A DNA stretch of 64,000 nucleotides from Misgurnus anguillicaudatus (GCF_027580225.2 NC_073361.2:26688001-26752000), one strand, 5' to 3'. Shown: positions 1 to 12,619, counted from the first letter of the stretch. The notes: generated by a model not told the origin, from the letters alone. Program-made: numbers and translations.

Positions 1-480
1 GCGCCATCAAAGCCCAGCCGAGGCCTGCAGGCGGCGGGTGACATTTTGATTGAGATATTTTGCCTCTGATAACATGCAAATTCCAGCGCAGCGACATGAA
101 CTGAGCAGACAGACGTTATTTTTACTCTCTCTCTCTTTTTTCTGCTCTTCCTCACTGCTCTGTTACTCACGGCGTGATGCTATCTATTACATTACGGCAT
201 TTGTATGCGTTCTGCGACTGTGGCGCCGTTTTAATAAAGGCGCGTCACTTTCTGTCCTGTGGGCTGGGTCTCGCGCGGAAACAACACTGTCATTCATTTC
301 ATCAAATAAACACGCACTGTATTTATTCATCTGTTTCCTCTCTGCATATAAATGCACTGCTGTTTGTGACTCGGCGCGGGATTTTGTAATTATTTAAATT
401 GCCTTCAGCTTATTGCAAGCACACGGTTCGTATGTATTGAGAAGCTGACATTTCAAAGATGTGTCCGTTTCTGCGTTGCT
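1..480. other. Unique-looking non-coding DNA
   Basis: No repeat family or plausible gene is recognised. An ATGCAAAT octamer (POU-type site) lies at 74-81. Open frames here have no start context, domains or splice partners and are treated as chance. Confidence 0.4.
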
Positions 481-562
481 TACATTTACGTTTATGCATT
501 CGGCAGATGCTTTTATTCAAAGCGACTTACAGTGCATTCAAGCTATACGTTTTATCAATGCG
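481..562 (-). mobile_element. tRNA-derived SINE, 3' tail fragment
   Basis: On the minus strand this reads ...GTAAGTCGCTTTGAATAAAA, GCATCTGCCGAATGCATAAA and so on, the widespread fish SINE tail. The tRNA-like head is not recognisable. Confidence 0.7.
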
Positions 563-1759
563 TGCGTGCCACAATGCATCACTACGACATTGCTTCATAG
601 CAAACCTAGGAAACGTATTCCTTGTTTATGTAAGTTCATAATGCATTAACTAATGTTAACAGTTACTTTTTGATTTTGAACATGTAAATGATGAAATGAA
701 GGCTATACAAGTATTTTACTGTGATCTTAGACTGATCAGAGAAGGTAAAACATTATAGACATCTCAGAGGAGTGAGCTTTTGTCAGTGACATCCCGATTG
801 TGTTTTGAAGTTCCTCCTCTGTTCTTCTAAAACCCACGTCAGAAGAAACCGAAGGGGGGTGTGGAGTACGGAGGTTGCGCCACCTTGGTCCATCAGTGTA
901 ATTGTTTGGTGGGCTGAGGATATTTTTAGCCCGCCAAAGGTTGGTCTCTTTTGTTATCGCACAAAGCCTCGGCAGCCCTTCTCACAGCCGTGTCTCTTTG
1001 AAGGAACAGTGCTGTTGAGAATTACCTCTTCATCGTGTCCCGGGTTCTCCTGTGTGGCGCGGCTTTGATCAGAGTGAATCTTTTGGTCCTAACATCTCTT
1101 TAAAGCCTTGTAAGGTCTATAGCAGCTTTCCTCCAGACATCTCCTGAACGGCGCTACTCTTGTCTTGTCGGGTATTTGTAATTGCTTTCTGGCAGGTCTT
1201 GACTCCTTTGGTTTGGCGGTTCTTAAATTTCCTACCATGTTAATGCTCGGACAGGGCCGATAGATACACAGTATGGTGTGAGTGCATTTCTGTACCCTGA
1301 CATCCCCCAGTGTCTTATAGGCAATAGGTTTGCCATTCACCAGTTCAGAAGATCGGGTTTGGGTCTAACCCCAAGATTAAACCCTTTTTAAAGGACCTCA
1401 AGCCACATTTAGTTAACATTATTTCGATTAGGATAAGCAGATGAACCAGTGAAAGCAAAAGGGGAACAAACCAAACAATATAAACATTTCTTTTTACTCT
1501 TTTATGTTTATATAAGAATTTGGGAATGAGTAAAAAACATCTGAGTTCAAAGATTTTTACCTTAATGAGAATGAAAAGGATATCAGTCAGTAATTGAAAT
1601 GCCATATTTTCACAAATTCTTCAATTATTTCAATAATTTTATTGGTATTTCACAAATTTAACTGTCTTTCTTTGCAAAACCCTCTAAGTGCATGCAAGCT
1701 TTTTAGCAAAAATTCCACTTCAACAAGATTTTTTTTCTTGAAAATCATTATTTGCAGTG
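563..1759. other. Intergenic, no feature recognised
   Basis: Mostly AT-rich sequence with a somewhat GC-richer section at 790-1340. No coding gene, RNA gene or clear repeat is seen. Confidence 0.4.
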
Positions 1760-2227
1760 CACTGCAAAAAAATGACTTTCTTACTTAATATTTTGTCTTG
1801 TTTTTAGTTATTCTTAAATACGAAATAAAAATTCTTAAATTAGGATGTATTTTTTTGATAAGCAAAATTAGGAAAATATGTCTAGTTTTTTAGACAAAAA
1901 ATATAAAATGTAAGTAAATTAGTGCTTAAAACCAGCAAAAAATCTGCTTATAAATCTGCAAATAAGTTTATTATTTTTTTCATGAACACTTAATTCAAGA
2001 ACATTTTTCTTATTCCATTGGCAGATTTTTTTTTTTTGTTTTTGCTTTTTTTTTGCTTGTTTTAAGCACAAATTCGCTTAAATTTTATATTTTTGTCTAA
2101 AAACTAGACTTATTTTCCTAGGTCATTTTGCTCATTAAGAAAATACATCTTAATTTAAGATTTTTTTGATATTTTTACTGAAAACAAGACAAAAATACTA
2201 GTAAGTAAGAAAGTCATTTTTGCAGTG
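1760..2227. mobile_element. Palindromic MITE, CACTGCAAAA family, copy 1
   Basis: Both ends read CACTGCAAAAA and its complement TTTTTGCAGTG, and the homology continues inward on both arms (CTTACTTA, AAAACAAG, TAGTTTTTAGAC), so the whole 468 bp is nearly a perfect inverted repeat. A second copy lies at 5960-6432. Confidence 0.8.
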
Positions 2228-2230
2228 TAT

Positions 2231-2556
2231 TTGTGTCCATGGCACAAAATTCAGCTTTTCTCCCTTTTTTTTCCCTTTTTTTTACATTTTTGTCTTCCGC
2301 TTTTAAAACTATTCTCACCTGGAGTTGGGGTTAAATTTTGGGATTGGGTTAGGATGTCTAAAATGTAACAGAAAGTGATTCGACAATGGTATAGAAAATA
2401 GGAAAAAACTATGAGAAAACAATACATAAAATGACACGCAAAAGAAAGCCGTGCCACAGACACAAAAAACTATTTATCGAAATTTGTGCGAGTGACACAA
2501 CAAAGACATTCATGCTCAAGGCACGAAAAAAAGCTGAATTTCGTGTCATGGACACG
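2231..2556. mobile_element. Short inverted-repeat element
   Basis: The left end TGTGTCCATGGCACAAAATT and right end AATTTCGTGTCATGGACACG are inverted copies extending about 30 bp. The middle is AT-rich and non-coding. The class is unassigned. Confidence 0.6.
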
Positions 2557-2701
2557 AAAAAAATGTATCTAATTTTTTGTGACAATAAGACGACTTTTTG
2601 TGACATCAGTCTGAGTAAACAGTTGCAAACTCACTAGAAACATTGCAAATTAATGTAAAAATTAAGAAATTGAACCACATATTAGGGGGCGCTGTGATCC
2701 A

Positions 2702-2925
2702 TGTGACATGCACTTTGAGGACTTTGCTGAGATATCGATGTGGCGTTTAACAGATTCTGCCAACAAAATGGTATTTCTGTATATGCACCAAGGCCAGGAT
2801 TAAATGGATTTGAAGTTAAACGAATTTAATGAATATATTAAATGTGCCGATAGCATTCGTTTAATATCTTTATCTCATATTTGATGAATGTGGCATTTAG
2901 AGGGTTTTGCATCTGAGCCACTAAT
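2702..2925 (-). mobile_element. Fragment of the GAGGAGTTCAGATGCAAAA element family
   Basis: The reverse complement shares TCTGTTAAACGCCACATCG and TCAGCAAAGTCCTC with the copy near 18980-19030, and its end AGAGGGTTTTGCATCTGA matches the right end of the full copy at 35892-36926. Confidence 0.6.
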
Positions 2926-4080
2926 TTTCTAGTGGTATAGACTTTGGACTTTACTGTGCATTTTAATCCTAATAATAATATAGCTTTATAATGATTTTTA
3001 CAGCCTATGTCATACTGAATGTCTGCCGGATGTCTTTTCTTTGTAAATGATAAACATGATGTAGCTTTAGGGGGTGAACAATAAACACAATATTTGTGTC
3101 AGTATCGCACCTATGATTCATTAAAATGCTTTCTATGTAGGCACCTCACAAGTTCTTGGAACAAAGCTTATATATCGGTGCATAATTTATAAGATAAACA
3201 GATTTTAATCATTCTTCATTAGTAAAGACAGACATTTAACTCTTCTACTGGAGACAGCTGGCATGGGAAGGTTGTCGATATGTCCTATATTCTGCTATTT
3301 AATTTTGCCAGTCTGCCAGTGGGCCCTGCTCGGAAATGTGCCCAATGTCACCATGCCTCATCAAAGCTGGCATCAGCGTTCCCTGTCAAGGATTTGGCAG
3401 GGTTGCGGACTCATCCACCATTAAAAAAGCTTTTGGAAAAATTCACAGAATTTGGCAAAAGGCCTTGGGGTTATTTGTCCAAAGTGCATGGCAGGGCCAA
3501 GGGACGTTAGATGCTACAGAGTCGAGTTTCCAGGCTCCTCCCACCAGGGCTCCAGTCGACCCTTTAGGGGAAAAGCAGGAATCAAGGATTGTTTTAGTTG
3601 AAAGGCGGTTTAGTCGCTAATATCTTCGCGAACCCTGAAAGACATCAATTAACGGTTGTGCAAAGCTCTGCTGCCGGTGTCCTGTGGGGCGGGGCGGCCA
3701 GCCTTTTAGAGCACTAGAGAAAGCAGATGTCTCTAAAGTGGTCCCCGGACAGACACGCTGATAAATGCTAATGGATGCGATTACCTCAGATGGCAAATGG
3801 ACCTCTTTGACACGGAGTGTCGGCAGAGGCCAAAACAAGCTTATAGGTCTAGTTTGGGTGGGTTTATGGCCATAGACCAGAGTTTACTGTTTGCTTTAAG
3901 TGGACCTTTAAAATGAGCTAGAAGTCTATATGTGGAAGTATACTGTTAGATCAAATCTATTCATTGTGCATTGCTGGTGTTGCAAGTATTTCACCAATAA
4001 TACATGCAACTTAATGCATATCAAAGTTTGGGATTTAAACTAACCACAGGTATATTTAGGCATCAATTTTTTATTTAGTA
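2926..4080. other. Intergenic, no feature recognised
   Basis: A GC-richer section at about 3240-3840 has no frame with recognisable protein similarity and no repeat signature, so it may be conserved non-coding DNA. The rest is plain AT-rich sequence. Confidence 0.35.
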
Positions 4081-4206
4081 GTCAATCGATAGAGCAGTGT
4101 GTTAATGTAGCAATGCAAAGGTCAGGGGTTGGATCCAAGGAACACACATAATGCATAGCATGAATGCTTTTGTATAAACGTGTCTGCCAAATGCATAAAC
4201 ATAAAA
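4081..4206 (+). mobile_element. tRNA-derived SINE
   Basis: A tRNA-like head (GATAGAGCAG ... GGTCAGGGGTTGGATCC, B-box-like) is followed by AACACACATAATGCATAGCA and the tail GTGTCTGCCAAATGCATAAA. Degenerate but essentially full length. Confidence 0.7.
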
Positions 4207-5959
4207 ATATCAGCTTTTTGGCGCAAATTGTGTCTTCCAAATTATCTGGCTTGTTCAGGACAGGTGTCCAATCACTTTTTAAGCAATCCGATGTAACAGT
4301 AAGTGATACATCTGACTATTATACATCTCTTAGGGCTTATTTATGATCAAAGATTAAACCATATCTAAGTAGCACAATATTATTGTGTGTGGCCAATATG
4401 CAACAACCTGAACCTTATCAGCTGTGTAGCAATATGTAAAAACTACTCCGAGAGCATTAATTCTGTAATGCAATTTTATTTTATAACTACACAACCTCAA
4501 GAGCCACACTCTTACAAATTAAGGTGCTTAAAAGATCCATTATGTTCCCTGAAGAACCTTTGAAACAAAAACCTATTTCTTACCTTTTTATCAACCTATT
4601 CTCCAACCCATACGATTGTTTTGGTCGTTTGTCCATTCCCCCAACTATGACCAACAGATGCATTTACTAAATTAGCCGCCGGCTTACCGGCAGCAGGTGA
4701 AACTTAAACAAAATCACAGCATCCATACCATAAGATCACGGATAAAACTAATAGATTTGGCACACACACAGTCAAAAACAATATCAATATATGTAAATTT
4801 TTTTCTTTTCTTTTAAGATCTACTATAATGCAAGGATCAAATATAATGTTTTTTACGATGATCAGATGTTTTCCCCCAACTGTTAAACAAACATTTACTT
4901 AAGACATAACAGATTATATCTGTGTGATTTCTTGTCAAAACAGATACTTTTGAAACTAATTCAGGTGTGCCTCATACATCTTGAAAAGCCGCTGGCTCTT
5001 TGATCGCCCCCCTGGTTGCTGGCTGCAGTACAAGTCATAAACCCCGCCCTCTCCATGCAAACGAACGAGACTCGGGTCAAAATAAAAAAAATTAATTACA
5101 CTTCCAATAATTTTCCGAAAGATGGTTTTGGTCCTTTGGGTAGTTGTTATCACGCTGATATATGTTCAATTGTTAATATTTGTGATAAGGTTCATTTTAG
5201 CTATTAATTTGATGTTATAGAAATGGGGTGTGTCGTTATGATTGACATTTGTGATTGACAGCTTCTCTTAGCGGACTCTCTGAGCTTTGAGGAAAGATTG
5301 AATATGTAACTAACTATTAATTTTCGATTTCTGTGTTATTTCACACAACGACAAAGTGAGTTGTATTTAACTTACCTTATTTTAGCAAGCCAGTCAAATG
5401 AGGGGGGCGTGGTTGAATTGGGCGCGCAAGCATTCCGGGCTCCACAGACGATTGCTTCTGCGCATGCCATGGCTGCAAACTGACGTTTTTGCGTAACACG
5501 GCAGCCCCATCGTTGGACATTTTAAATTCAGTTACAATGCAAGGAAGCGTCATCGCGTCATCCATCTTTTTTTACAGTCTATGTGTATATGCAATACTCG
5601 CACCTCTTTGTGCATGCGCTTCAGATGTGTCAGTCAGCGCGAGGAAGATCGCGAGTCTTATTTCTCTTAATAACTCTTTAAACATCAATCAGGTATTTTC
5701 TAATTCCTGCATGTTTTAAAACCAAAACCAAAATCTCTGACGCGCAAATCGATGGACATGCATCATTTAAAGTACACCTCTCAGAAAACGTAAAAATAAA
5801 CATCATTTTAGATGTCTGATGACTATTTACTGTCTAATCTGCATCTCAATTTTCCAATAACATACTAGGTCTAGGGTCTGAAATTGTGCCTTGTGTAAAT
5901 TGCACTTAAAATTAATTTACGTTAATGTTAACGCATTCAGTTAACAGCCTTAGTTTATA
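4207..5959. other. Intergenic with repeat fragments
   Basis: 4507-4565 carries a CTTA...AGAACCTTT fragment of the AAAGGTTCTT repeat family (other copies at 6790-6858 and 19055-19113). The section 4970-5583, ending CATCTTTTTTTACAGTCTATG, resembles a common teleost dispersed repeat. No gene. Confidence 0.45.
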
Positions 5960-6432
5960 CACTGCAAAAAACTGATTTTCAAGAAAAAAAATCTAGGTAT
6001 TTTTGTCTTGTTGTCAGTAAAAATTTCTAAAAATTCTTAAATTAAGATGCTTTTTTGATGAGCAATACGACCCAAGAAAATAAGTCTAGTTTTTAGGCCA
6101 AAAATATCAAATTTAAGTGATTTTGTGCATAAAACAAGCAAAAAAATCTGCCAATGGGGTAAGCACATTTTTGTTAATTTTTTCTTGAATTTAGGGTTTA
6201 AGAAAAATGTTCAAGATTTTTTTGCTTATCCCATTATCAGATTTTTTTTTTTTTTTTTTTTTTTTGCTTGTTTTGTGCAAAAAATCACTTACATTTTATA
6301 TTTTTGGTCTAAAAACTAGACTTATTTTCTTGGGTCGTTTTGCTCATCAAGAAAAAAGCAATTAAGAATTTTTAGATATTTTTACAAAAAAAGACAAAAG
6401 ACTTGTTTTCTGGAAAAAAAATGTTTGCAGTG
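5960..6432. mobile_element. Palindromic MITE, CACTGCAAAA family, copy 2
   Basis: The ends CACTGCAAAAAACTG and ATGTTTGCAGTG are inverted, and the arms share TTTTTGTCTTG, AATAAGTCTAGTTTTTAG and ACAAGCAAAAAAATCTG with copy 1 at 1760-2227. A pure T run sits at the centre. Confidence 0.8.
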
Positions 6433-8718
6433 TACTGTTGTTATTTGGTGAATTTATGCAATAAATACCCATGACTGTACTTTTACTTCCGTGTTGTGCT
6501 TTACATGGTTGGGTTTAGGGTAAGGGTGCTCTAAAATATCTTTAAAACCATAAATGTTTATGAAACTATTTTAAAAAGTGAAGAAAATGAAATCCGTCTA
6601 ATCTGAATTTTTTTTTTACGTAACCACAGGATGTATAAGCTGCTGGCCACTAGAGGGCACTAATCGTGTACACGTACCTTGATGTCGTATTATGGTGCTT
6701 GCACAAACAATTAGGTCGTTATTTTTGAAAGCAAGTCTCCTTTTTATAGTCTGAAGAGCATTTAATGCAACAGAAAGATGATGTGGATGTTAAAGGTTCT
6801 TTATCGACCCATACACCTAGGGAACATTTCAGGAACCTTTATATTTAAGAGTGCATGGCAATCCAAAAGTCATCGTCAAACGTTTTTTCTTAAGGCAGAA
6901 GTCCAACCATGTAAAAGATAAATGAGACATGCGCCATTACAGACCACAGCGAGACACATCACAGGCAAGAGCGCAATGTTGTGTGGAAATCAGAGCCGGT
7001 CTCTGCTGTGCATTCAATGACCCGGCGCGAGAGAAAAACCAGAGCACGTACAAACTCGGCTCATCCTCTCTGCACGGAGAAAGAGAGAGAGCTGTATCCT
7101 TAACCTGCAGGAGGTGAAAAACACCCTTGGGATTATCTTCCCTATCCTGTGTGCAAACAACCCGAGCCCAAAGCCACACGGCAGGGCGCTCCCGGAATGC
7201 CGGAGTACCGCAGATCTACATTTCTCTCTCAGGAGCAAACTAAATTTGTGCAAGTTCGACTCTGGCTTTTTTTGCTGGAAACAATCGATACTTATCTGGA
7301 ATTCAACAATTCCTTGTTATGGCTGAAGCAGTTGCTGTTTGTATCTTTAAATGAAGATCAGGACTTGAGATGATGATATTAACCGAATGCACTTAGCACG
7401 TATTATAGGCTCACCAAATAATTTTGTTTCAAATCCGCTAAATTCAGGCCGTTCAGAATTAAATCTGATTAAAATGCTCATTTACATTTTTGACATACAT
7501 ATTTGACTTTGACTGGTAATAGTGTTTTTTTAGCATGTAATTTTTTTACATTTATTATTTTGATTCCTATATTGTTCCAGACTTTTATTTCTTTTTTTTT
7601 TTGACAGCTTCAATCCCCATTCATTTTTTTTGTATGAAAATTAAAGAACCATCTGTTTTTTCTTATGTTCCATGCAAGAAAGTCATACAGGTTTCCATAA
7701 AAAATAGGTTGAGTAAATAATGCCAGAATTTTCTGTTTTTGGTTAAACTAACCCTTTAACACGAGTGCCAATCTCATCCATTAACCTTCTCGTTTTATTT
7801 GCTTTAGAAGCTTCTGTAGCTGCCGGAGCACAGGACGAATCGCACTAAGATCATGAGGTTTGTTTATCAGGGCATGCATATACTGAAGTATACCTTTAAT
7901 GCACTATACAGTAAGTCACTTTGGATAAAAGCATCTGCCAAATGCATAAATGCTATTTTCTACTGTTGCATCGCTGCATTTATGAAAATAACCTGCAATG
8001 AAGAACATATTGAACAAGAAAAAGATCAATATTGTAAAACAATGCACCATTAAACCGGCAAACAAAATGCTGTGTGTGCATTTTTTACAGCAGAATGGAG
8101 ACTGCCTTCATTCGACTAGGTAGATTTCAAACTTATTTACTGTAAACACACAAATTTGTGTCTCATGTATGATGATCTTTAATGGAACATTCAGGGTCAA
8201 CTTTAATGTTAATTACCACATAGCCAAATGCATTTTTTCCTATACCAGAACTGCTTTAAATATTCATTTGGATTTATCTCTGAGGAATCCATCAGCTCTA
8301 CTAAAAACAGCACATTTACTGAATAAATCTCCATTTATATTAATAAAAGAGCATGCAGTTTTTCTGCCACCAATTAGGCTTCCATTAAGTTATAGAGAAA
8401 AATTTGGGGCCAAAAACACCTTATAAATATTCACTGTAGATGTAAGCATGAAACTGAATGAGTTTAAACAAGTTTAGGTCTAAGACAAATAATGATCTTT
8501 TAGAAAACAAACCGATATTTAATGCTGATTGGACAATAACAGTGGTTTATTCATAATAATACACAGCTATGACCTCTTCATGAAGCTATTATTTTTATCA
8601 CTGTGCAGCACAATTTATTATTGTTTAATATGCCTAACAACATCCTACGACTATACTATTATATAGAGGAGAGGATAATTTAAACTTTATGATGCCAAGG
8701 ACCTCCAAATAGGATAAT
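6433..8718. other. Intergenic with repeat fragments
   Basis: 6790-6858 is an AAAGGTTCTT-family fragment. 6880-7380 is GC-richer and without a recognisable gene. 8195-8420 is AT-rich, repeat-free sequence with several TAAT/ATTA cores and could be conserved non-coding DNA. Confidence 0.4.
7879..7952 (+). mobile_element. tRNA-derived SINE, 3' tail fragment
   Basis: Carries AGTAAGTCACTTTGGATAAA and AGCATCTGCCAAATGCATAA, the SINE 3' tail; the tRNA head is missing. Confidence 0.75.
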
Positions 8719-8986
8719 GGGTCTTATTGACAGGGCATGCGTGCGCACAGGTTTGTTCGTAAAATGTGCATACAGATGTTTTAACTTACAAATCATGATT
8801 CAACAAAAACGTTCATACTAAAATTTCTACTAAATATTTTTAAAAACGTAAGAACAAGACCACACGTGCGCAATAATCATGAACAAGGAAAAAGTACCCT
8901 ATAATATATATCTGTCTTATATTTTTATATATTTTTTCCTTATTGCCTACGTGTGGTCTAGGTTGTTCTTACGTTTTTGCATACAT

Positions 8987-10574
8987 TTAACTCTTTCGCC
9001 GCCATTGACGAGATATCTCGTCAATTAAGAGAAAACGCTTCCCCGCCAATGACGAGATTTTCCGTCTTTCCGCAATACCGCTATTATCCACCAGGGGATC
9101 ACTTATACAACCCGGAAGTAGCGCCTCACATGAAAGAAAAAGAACTCCATGTATGTTTTAAAGATCGCTCTGCATCTGATCTCTATCAAAAGTCCTTCAC
9201 AAAAATTGAATTATCTCAGCTTTTTGCTCAAAATTGGGTGTTTTTGAAGAAACCTACCCATGTTTGAGAGGTGATTACAAGCAGTGGCGGTTCTAAATGG
9301 AGGCCAAGGGTGGCCGTGCCTCTGTAGACATGTCCCTGGCCACCCCGTGCTGACCAAATAAAAAAGTATACATTTATTTTGATTTTACACGCGAGCGCCA
9401 AAAGCGCCACTTATGCGACGCGCAACGTTATACACAGGCAAATTAGAGCGGCGCACCCAATCACTGTAGCCGGCTGCGGGTGCTGCTCGGCGAGTGTCTC
9501 AATTCGTTCCCAATCTCCCGATGTTGTGAATGTGTATGCAGGTTCGGGCACTGGTAAGGACTCTAGCTCACTTCACACTGGGACACTGTTCACTTGTTCT
9601 CCTGTGGCGTGGCTGCTTAAGCGTGTTGTGATCATTCACAGCTGTTACTCATCAACAACCGGCAAAACCAACATCTCGCTAACTTTTTAAAGTTTACACA
9701 TTGTAAAAAGCGCTGTAATTATGCTCTTACATATACGTGCATACAATTGGAGGAATTTAATTAAATGTTACATATAAAAATGTTTACAAATTAAAATAAA
9801 TATTATTTTAAATATTTATTAGAGTGTGGTCCCTAACTGTCTAGCAATGTGTATATGTAAACTAAAACAAATGTTTGTCTTTATAAAAGTTTGCATTTCA
9901 TAAAGTTTATTGAGTAGGCTCGCATGATTTTCGGTTGGGGGGCTTTAGAAAAGAGCCCAGCTCCCCTTTTGCACCTGCACTCACTCTTTTATTAAATAAA
10001 TATTTATATGATTGTAAAGTAAAATAAAGTTTACGTGGCAGTTTCCCGGCAAGGGATTAGACTAGTCCTAGACTAAAGTAAATGTAAGAGCTTTCCAAAC
10101 TGAAAACAACTTGCAATGCCATATCTTAAAATACACCAGTGCCTTTTGTTTTGCTTCAAAATGCATAAGTAATGTATTTAGGCAAGTTTGTTAAAACTAG
10201 TTATATTTCCTAATTAAACTAAGGCCTAGTCCTGTCTTAAACTAATTCCTGTAACCACCCCTATAATCTTTAAATATAATTTCTTGCCATTTTTTAAGTG
10301 CCCCTCTGGTAAAACACTGGCCCCTCCTTGGCCCCCCTAGCGAAATTTGTCTAGAACCGCCACTGATTACAAGAGAACTAATGAAGGTAGGATGAAACGT
10401 TTTTTTTTTTTTTTTAAAGCAGAGGGTCTGTTCTTTCATCTGATATATGAATCTGTTTGTTTATATATTTAAAAAGGACATTTTCTAAAAGGCATTAAAC
10501 TTTTATGAAAATCATGAAAAATGCTGGCGCTGGCTGGCAACTTTTTTTTAAAACGCTGGCGGCGAAAGAGTTAA
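8987..10574. mobile_element. TIR element TTAACTCTTTCGCCGCCA, copy 1 (split)
   Basis: Perfect 18-bp inverted ends TTAACTCTTTCGCCGCCA at 8987 and its complement ending at 10574. It is interrupted by the hAT element at 9282-10365. Related copies: 13841-15619 (opposite orientation) and 20418-20676. Confidence 0.8.
9282..10365. mobile_element. Non-autonomous hAT element with 8-bp TSD
   Basis: TIRs CAGTGGCGGTTCTA and TAGAACCGCCACTG are flanked by a perfect 8-bp duplication, ATTACAAG, at 9274-9281 and 10366-10373, diagnostic of hAT transposition. 1084 bp, no transposase frame. Within it, 10037-10255 is a common teleost repeat with GGGATTAGACTAGTCC and GGCCTAGTCCTG. Confidence 0.9.
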
Positions 10575-10685
10575 AATACATTTTAGTATGAACGTTTTTG
10601 TTAAATCATGATTTGTAAGTTAAAACGTCCTTACACACATTTCACGAATAAATTTGTGCATACGCATGCTTAGTGAATGAGACCC

Positions 10686-11412
10686 AATGTTTTTGTAAGG
10701 GATCTCCTTCTTAATGACAATATACAATATAAAGAAAAACACGTTTGAATATTAAATTTAAATTTTTTGAGTTGACACAACAAATTTTAAACTTTAAAAA
10801 AAAATTAAGTTGAATTAACTTTTTACGTACGCAAAAATCCACGGCAAAGTCTATATTTATAAAAACTTTCTTTGGCAAGGAAAAGTGCTTAGCACTGCGT
10901 CAGGGTCTGAGCAGACGTAGGCACTTTTGCTTGTCCGATTGCTGCAGTTTTTGGGAAATATAAGTCATTCATGCTGCTCGAAAAGGATTTAAACATTGTA
11001 CAGGTGCTTTTTTATATGTCAATGACATTATATTCTCATTTGCGATTTATAGATTTCACGTCTGAAAGTGAGGCTTGTGCGCGTTTTTTATGCGTACATT
11101 CGTTTTATGAATCACACGTGCGGGCTTTTGAGAAATTAATGTAAGATCAAATTTAGGAAATTCAAACAATTCTTAATAGTGCATGTAGCAAGAAATGAGC
11201 GATAAAGACTTACAATTGAAACTGTAGTAATGTTCAGTAGACTTTTACATTTTTATTTCATCTCTACCTTAAAAAAGGTGAAAATATGTACCCTAGCTAT
11301 CGCTGGGGCTGTATCCTTTGAAAAGGACCCCTTTGTACCTAAAGAGTTCATATTAGTATCTCAGAGGAACATACGGTATTAGTATCTCAAAGCTGCATAT
11401 TGGTATCAAATG
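10686..11412. other. Intergenic, no gene
   Basis: AT-rich sequence. 11325-11412 carries GTACCT/GTATCTCA units related to the repeat at 57284-57410. Confidence 0.4.

Positions 11413-11471
<59 letters not shown>
11413..11471. repeat. (TA)n microsatellite
   Basis: Nearly pure TA dinucleotides for about 58 bp, abutting the palindromic element to the right. Confidence 0.95.
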
Positions 11472-11475
<4 letters not shown>

Positions 11476-11924
11476 CTGGGGTCCGGGGACCCCTCAGGTG
11501 CCTCCAGAAGGTTCTAAACGGGTTCCCACAATGTCAAAATATGTACCCTGTCAACCCTTAAAAAAAGACTAATATGTACTAACAAACGGTGCTAAATAGC
11601 ATTAAAAGTAGTTCTTGGCTCGTAATCATAGAGGAACCATTTCAAGTGCCATATAGCACAGATGAAGTACCTGTGTAGCACCTGTGTAGAACCATATGTG
11701 GTGCTATATGACCCCCATATGGTTCTTCATAGGTGCTTCTTGCCACTAAAGATGGTTCCTCTATGATTACGAGCCAAGAACCACTTTTAATGCTATTTAG
11801 CACCGTTTGTTAGTACATATTAGTCTTTTTTTTAAGGGTTGACAGGGTACATATTTTGACAGTATGGGACCCCGTTTAGAACTTTTTTTGGAGGCACCTG
11901 AGGGGTCCCCGAACCCCAGTTTAA
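11472..11924. mobile_element. Long palindromic TIR element flanked by TTAA
   Basis: The ends TTAAACTGGGGTCCGGGGAC and GTCCCCGAACCCCAGTTTAA are inverted. The arms (about 165 bp each) stay aligned through AAGACTAATATGTACTAACA and TCGTAATCATAGAGGAACCA, leaving a centre of about 110 bp. TTAA at both ends may be the target duplication. Confidence 0.8.
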
Positions 11925-12619
11925 AAACCTGTGGTAGTACAGCCTCTTATATCTACTGCTTTGATTATCACAGATAAACATAAAAGGGATTTTATAAGCA
12001 AAACTAAATACAAGGCTTTAGCTACTGTTAGAAAAACTACACATTATGAATGTACCAAGGAAAAGCACTACTTAAAATAAACCATGACACACAGACAAAA
12101 GATATCTGGAGAAACATAACAGAAGTATTACAGTGAGTGGAGTATTAAGGCTGTTTTGTTCAATAATGAATCCTTTAGGGAGATTAGATCAGTTAGTGTG
12201 ACCTCATCTCCTGCATTGATGTCATTTCCAGTGCTGGCCGAATCCACAGAGAGAAGCGAAGACTCATTGGCCGTCTGTCATTATGCCAATAACCTGGTTG
12301 TTAAATAAAGCCCTTTGCAGGAATCAAGACTATAATCACCAATTAGCAGCAGCGTAAGATCTCTCAGACATGCGTGCACCCCTGACAATAAACACACTAT
12401 ACACTTCAAATGATACATGTGGACCAAAAAACATGCACATTTTAAACAGTAAAAACACATTTACTTGCGATTCACAATTCGATAGTAAACCCACAATTAA
12501 AATGAACATTTCAATTCAAATAAACTGTTTAAAGAATTAAAGGAATAATTATTCAGTAACAAAGATAACAGATATAAAATTAAGCACTGCTGTTACTATA
12601 AATGAGGACTATGCAACGC
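11925..12619. other. Intergenic, unique-looking
   Basis: 12170-12400 is repeat-free sequence with homeodomain-like AATTAG and TTATGCC motifs and no coding character; possible conserved non-coding element. Confidence 0.35.

Larger units (their letters stand above)
8719..10685. mobile_element. Outer TIR element (GGGTCTCATTCAC family) of a nest
   Basis: The left arm (8719-8822) and right arm (10576-10685) are inverted copies of roughly 100 bp sharing TTTTAACTTACAAATCATGA, AACAAAAACGTTCATACTAA and GCATGCG. Two further elements (8987-10574 and 9282-10365) sit inside it. An internal inverted pair at 8838-8985 shares AACGTAAGAACAA and its complement. Confidence 0.75.

Noticed and set aside
4090..4140. 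tRNA-like sequence
   Set aside because: The B-box-like element belongs to a SINE head followed by the typical SINE tail; no cloverleaf of a functional tRNA can be formed with confidence. The same applies to 38277-38342 and 52905-52955.
8977..9267. 96-codon plus-strand frame
   Set aside because: It reads across the end of a TIR element and has no domain; related copies of the element do not keep the frame open.
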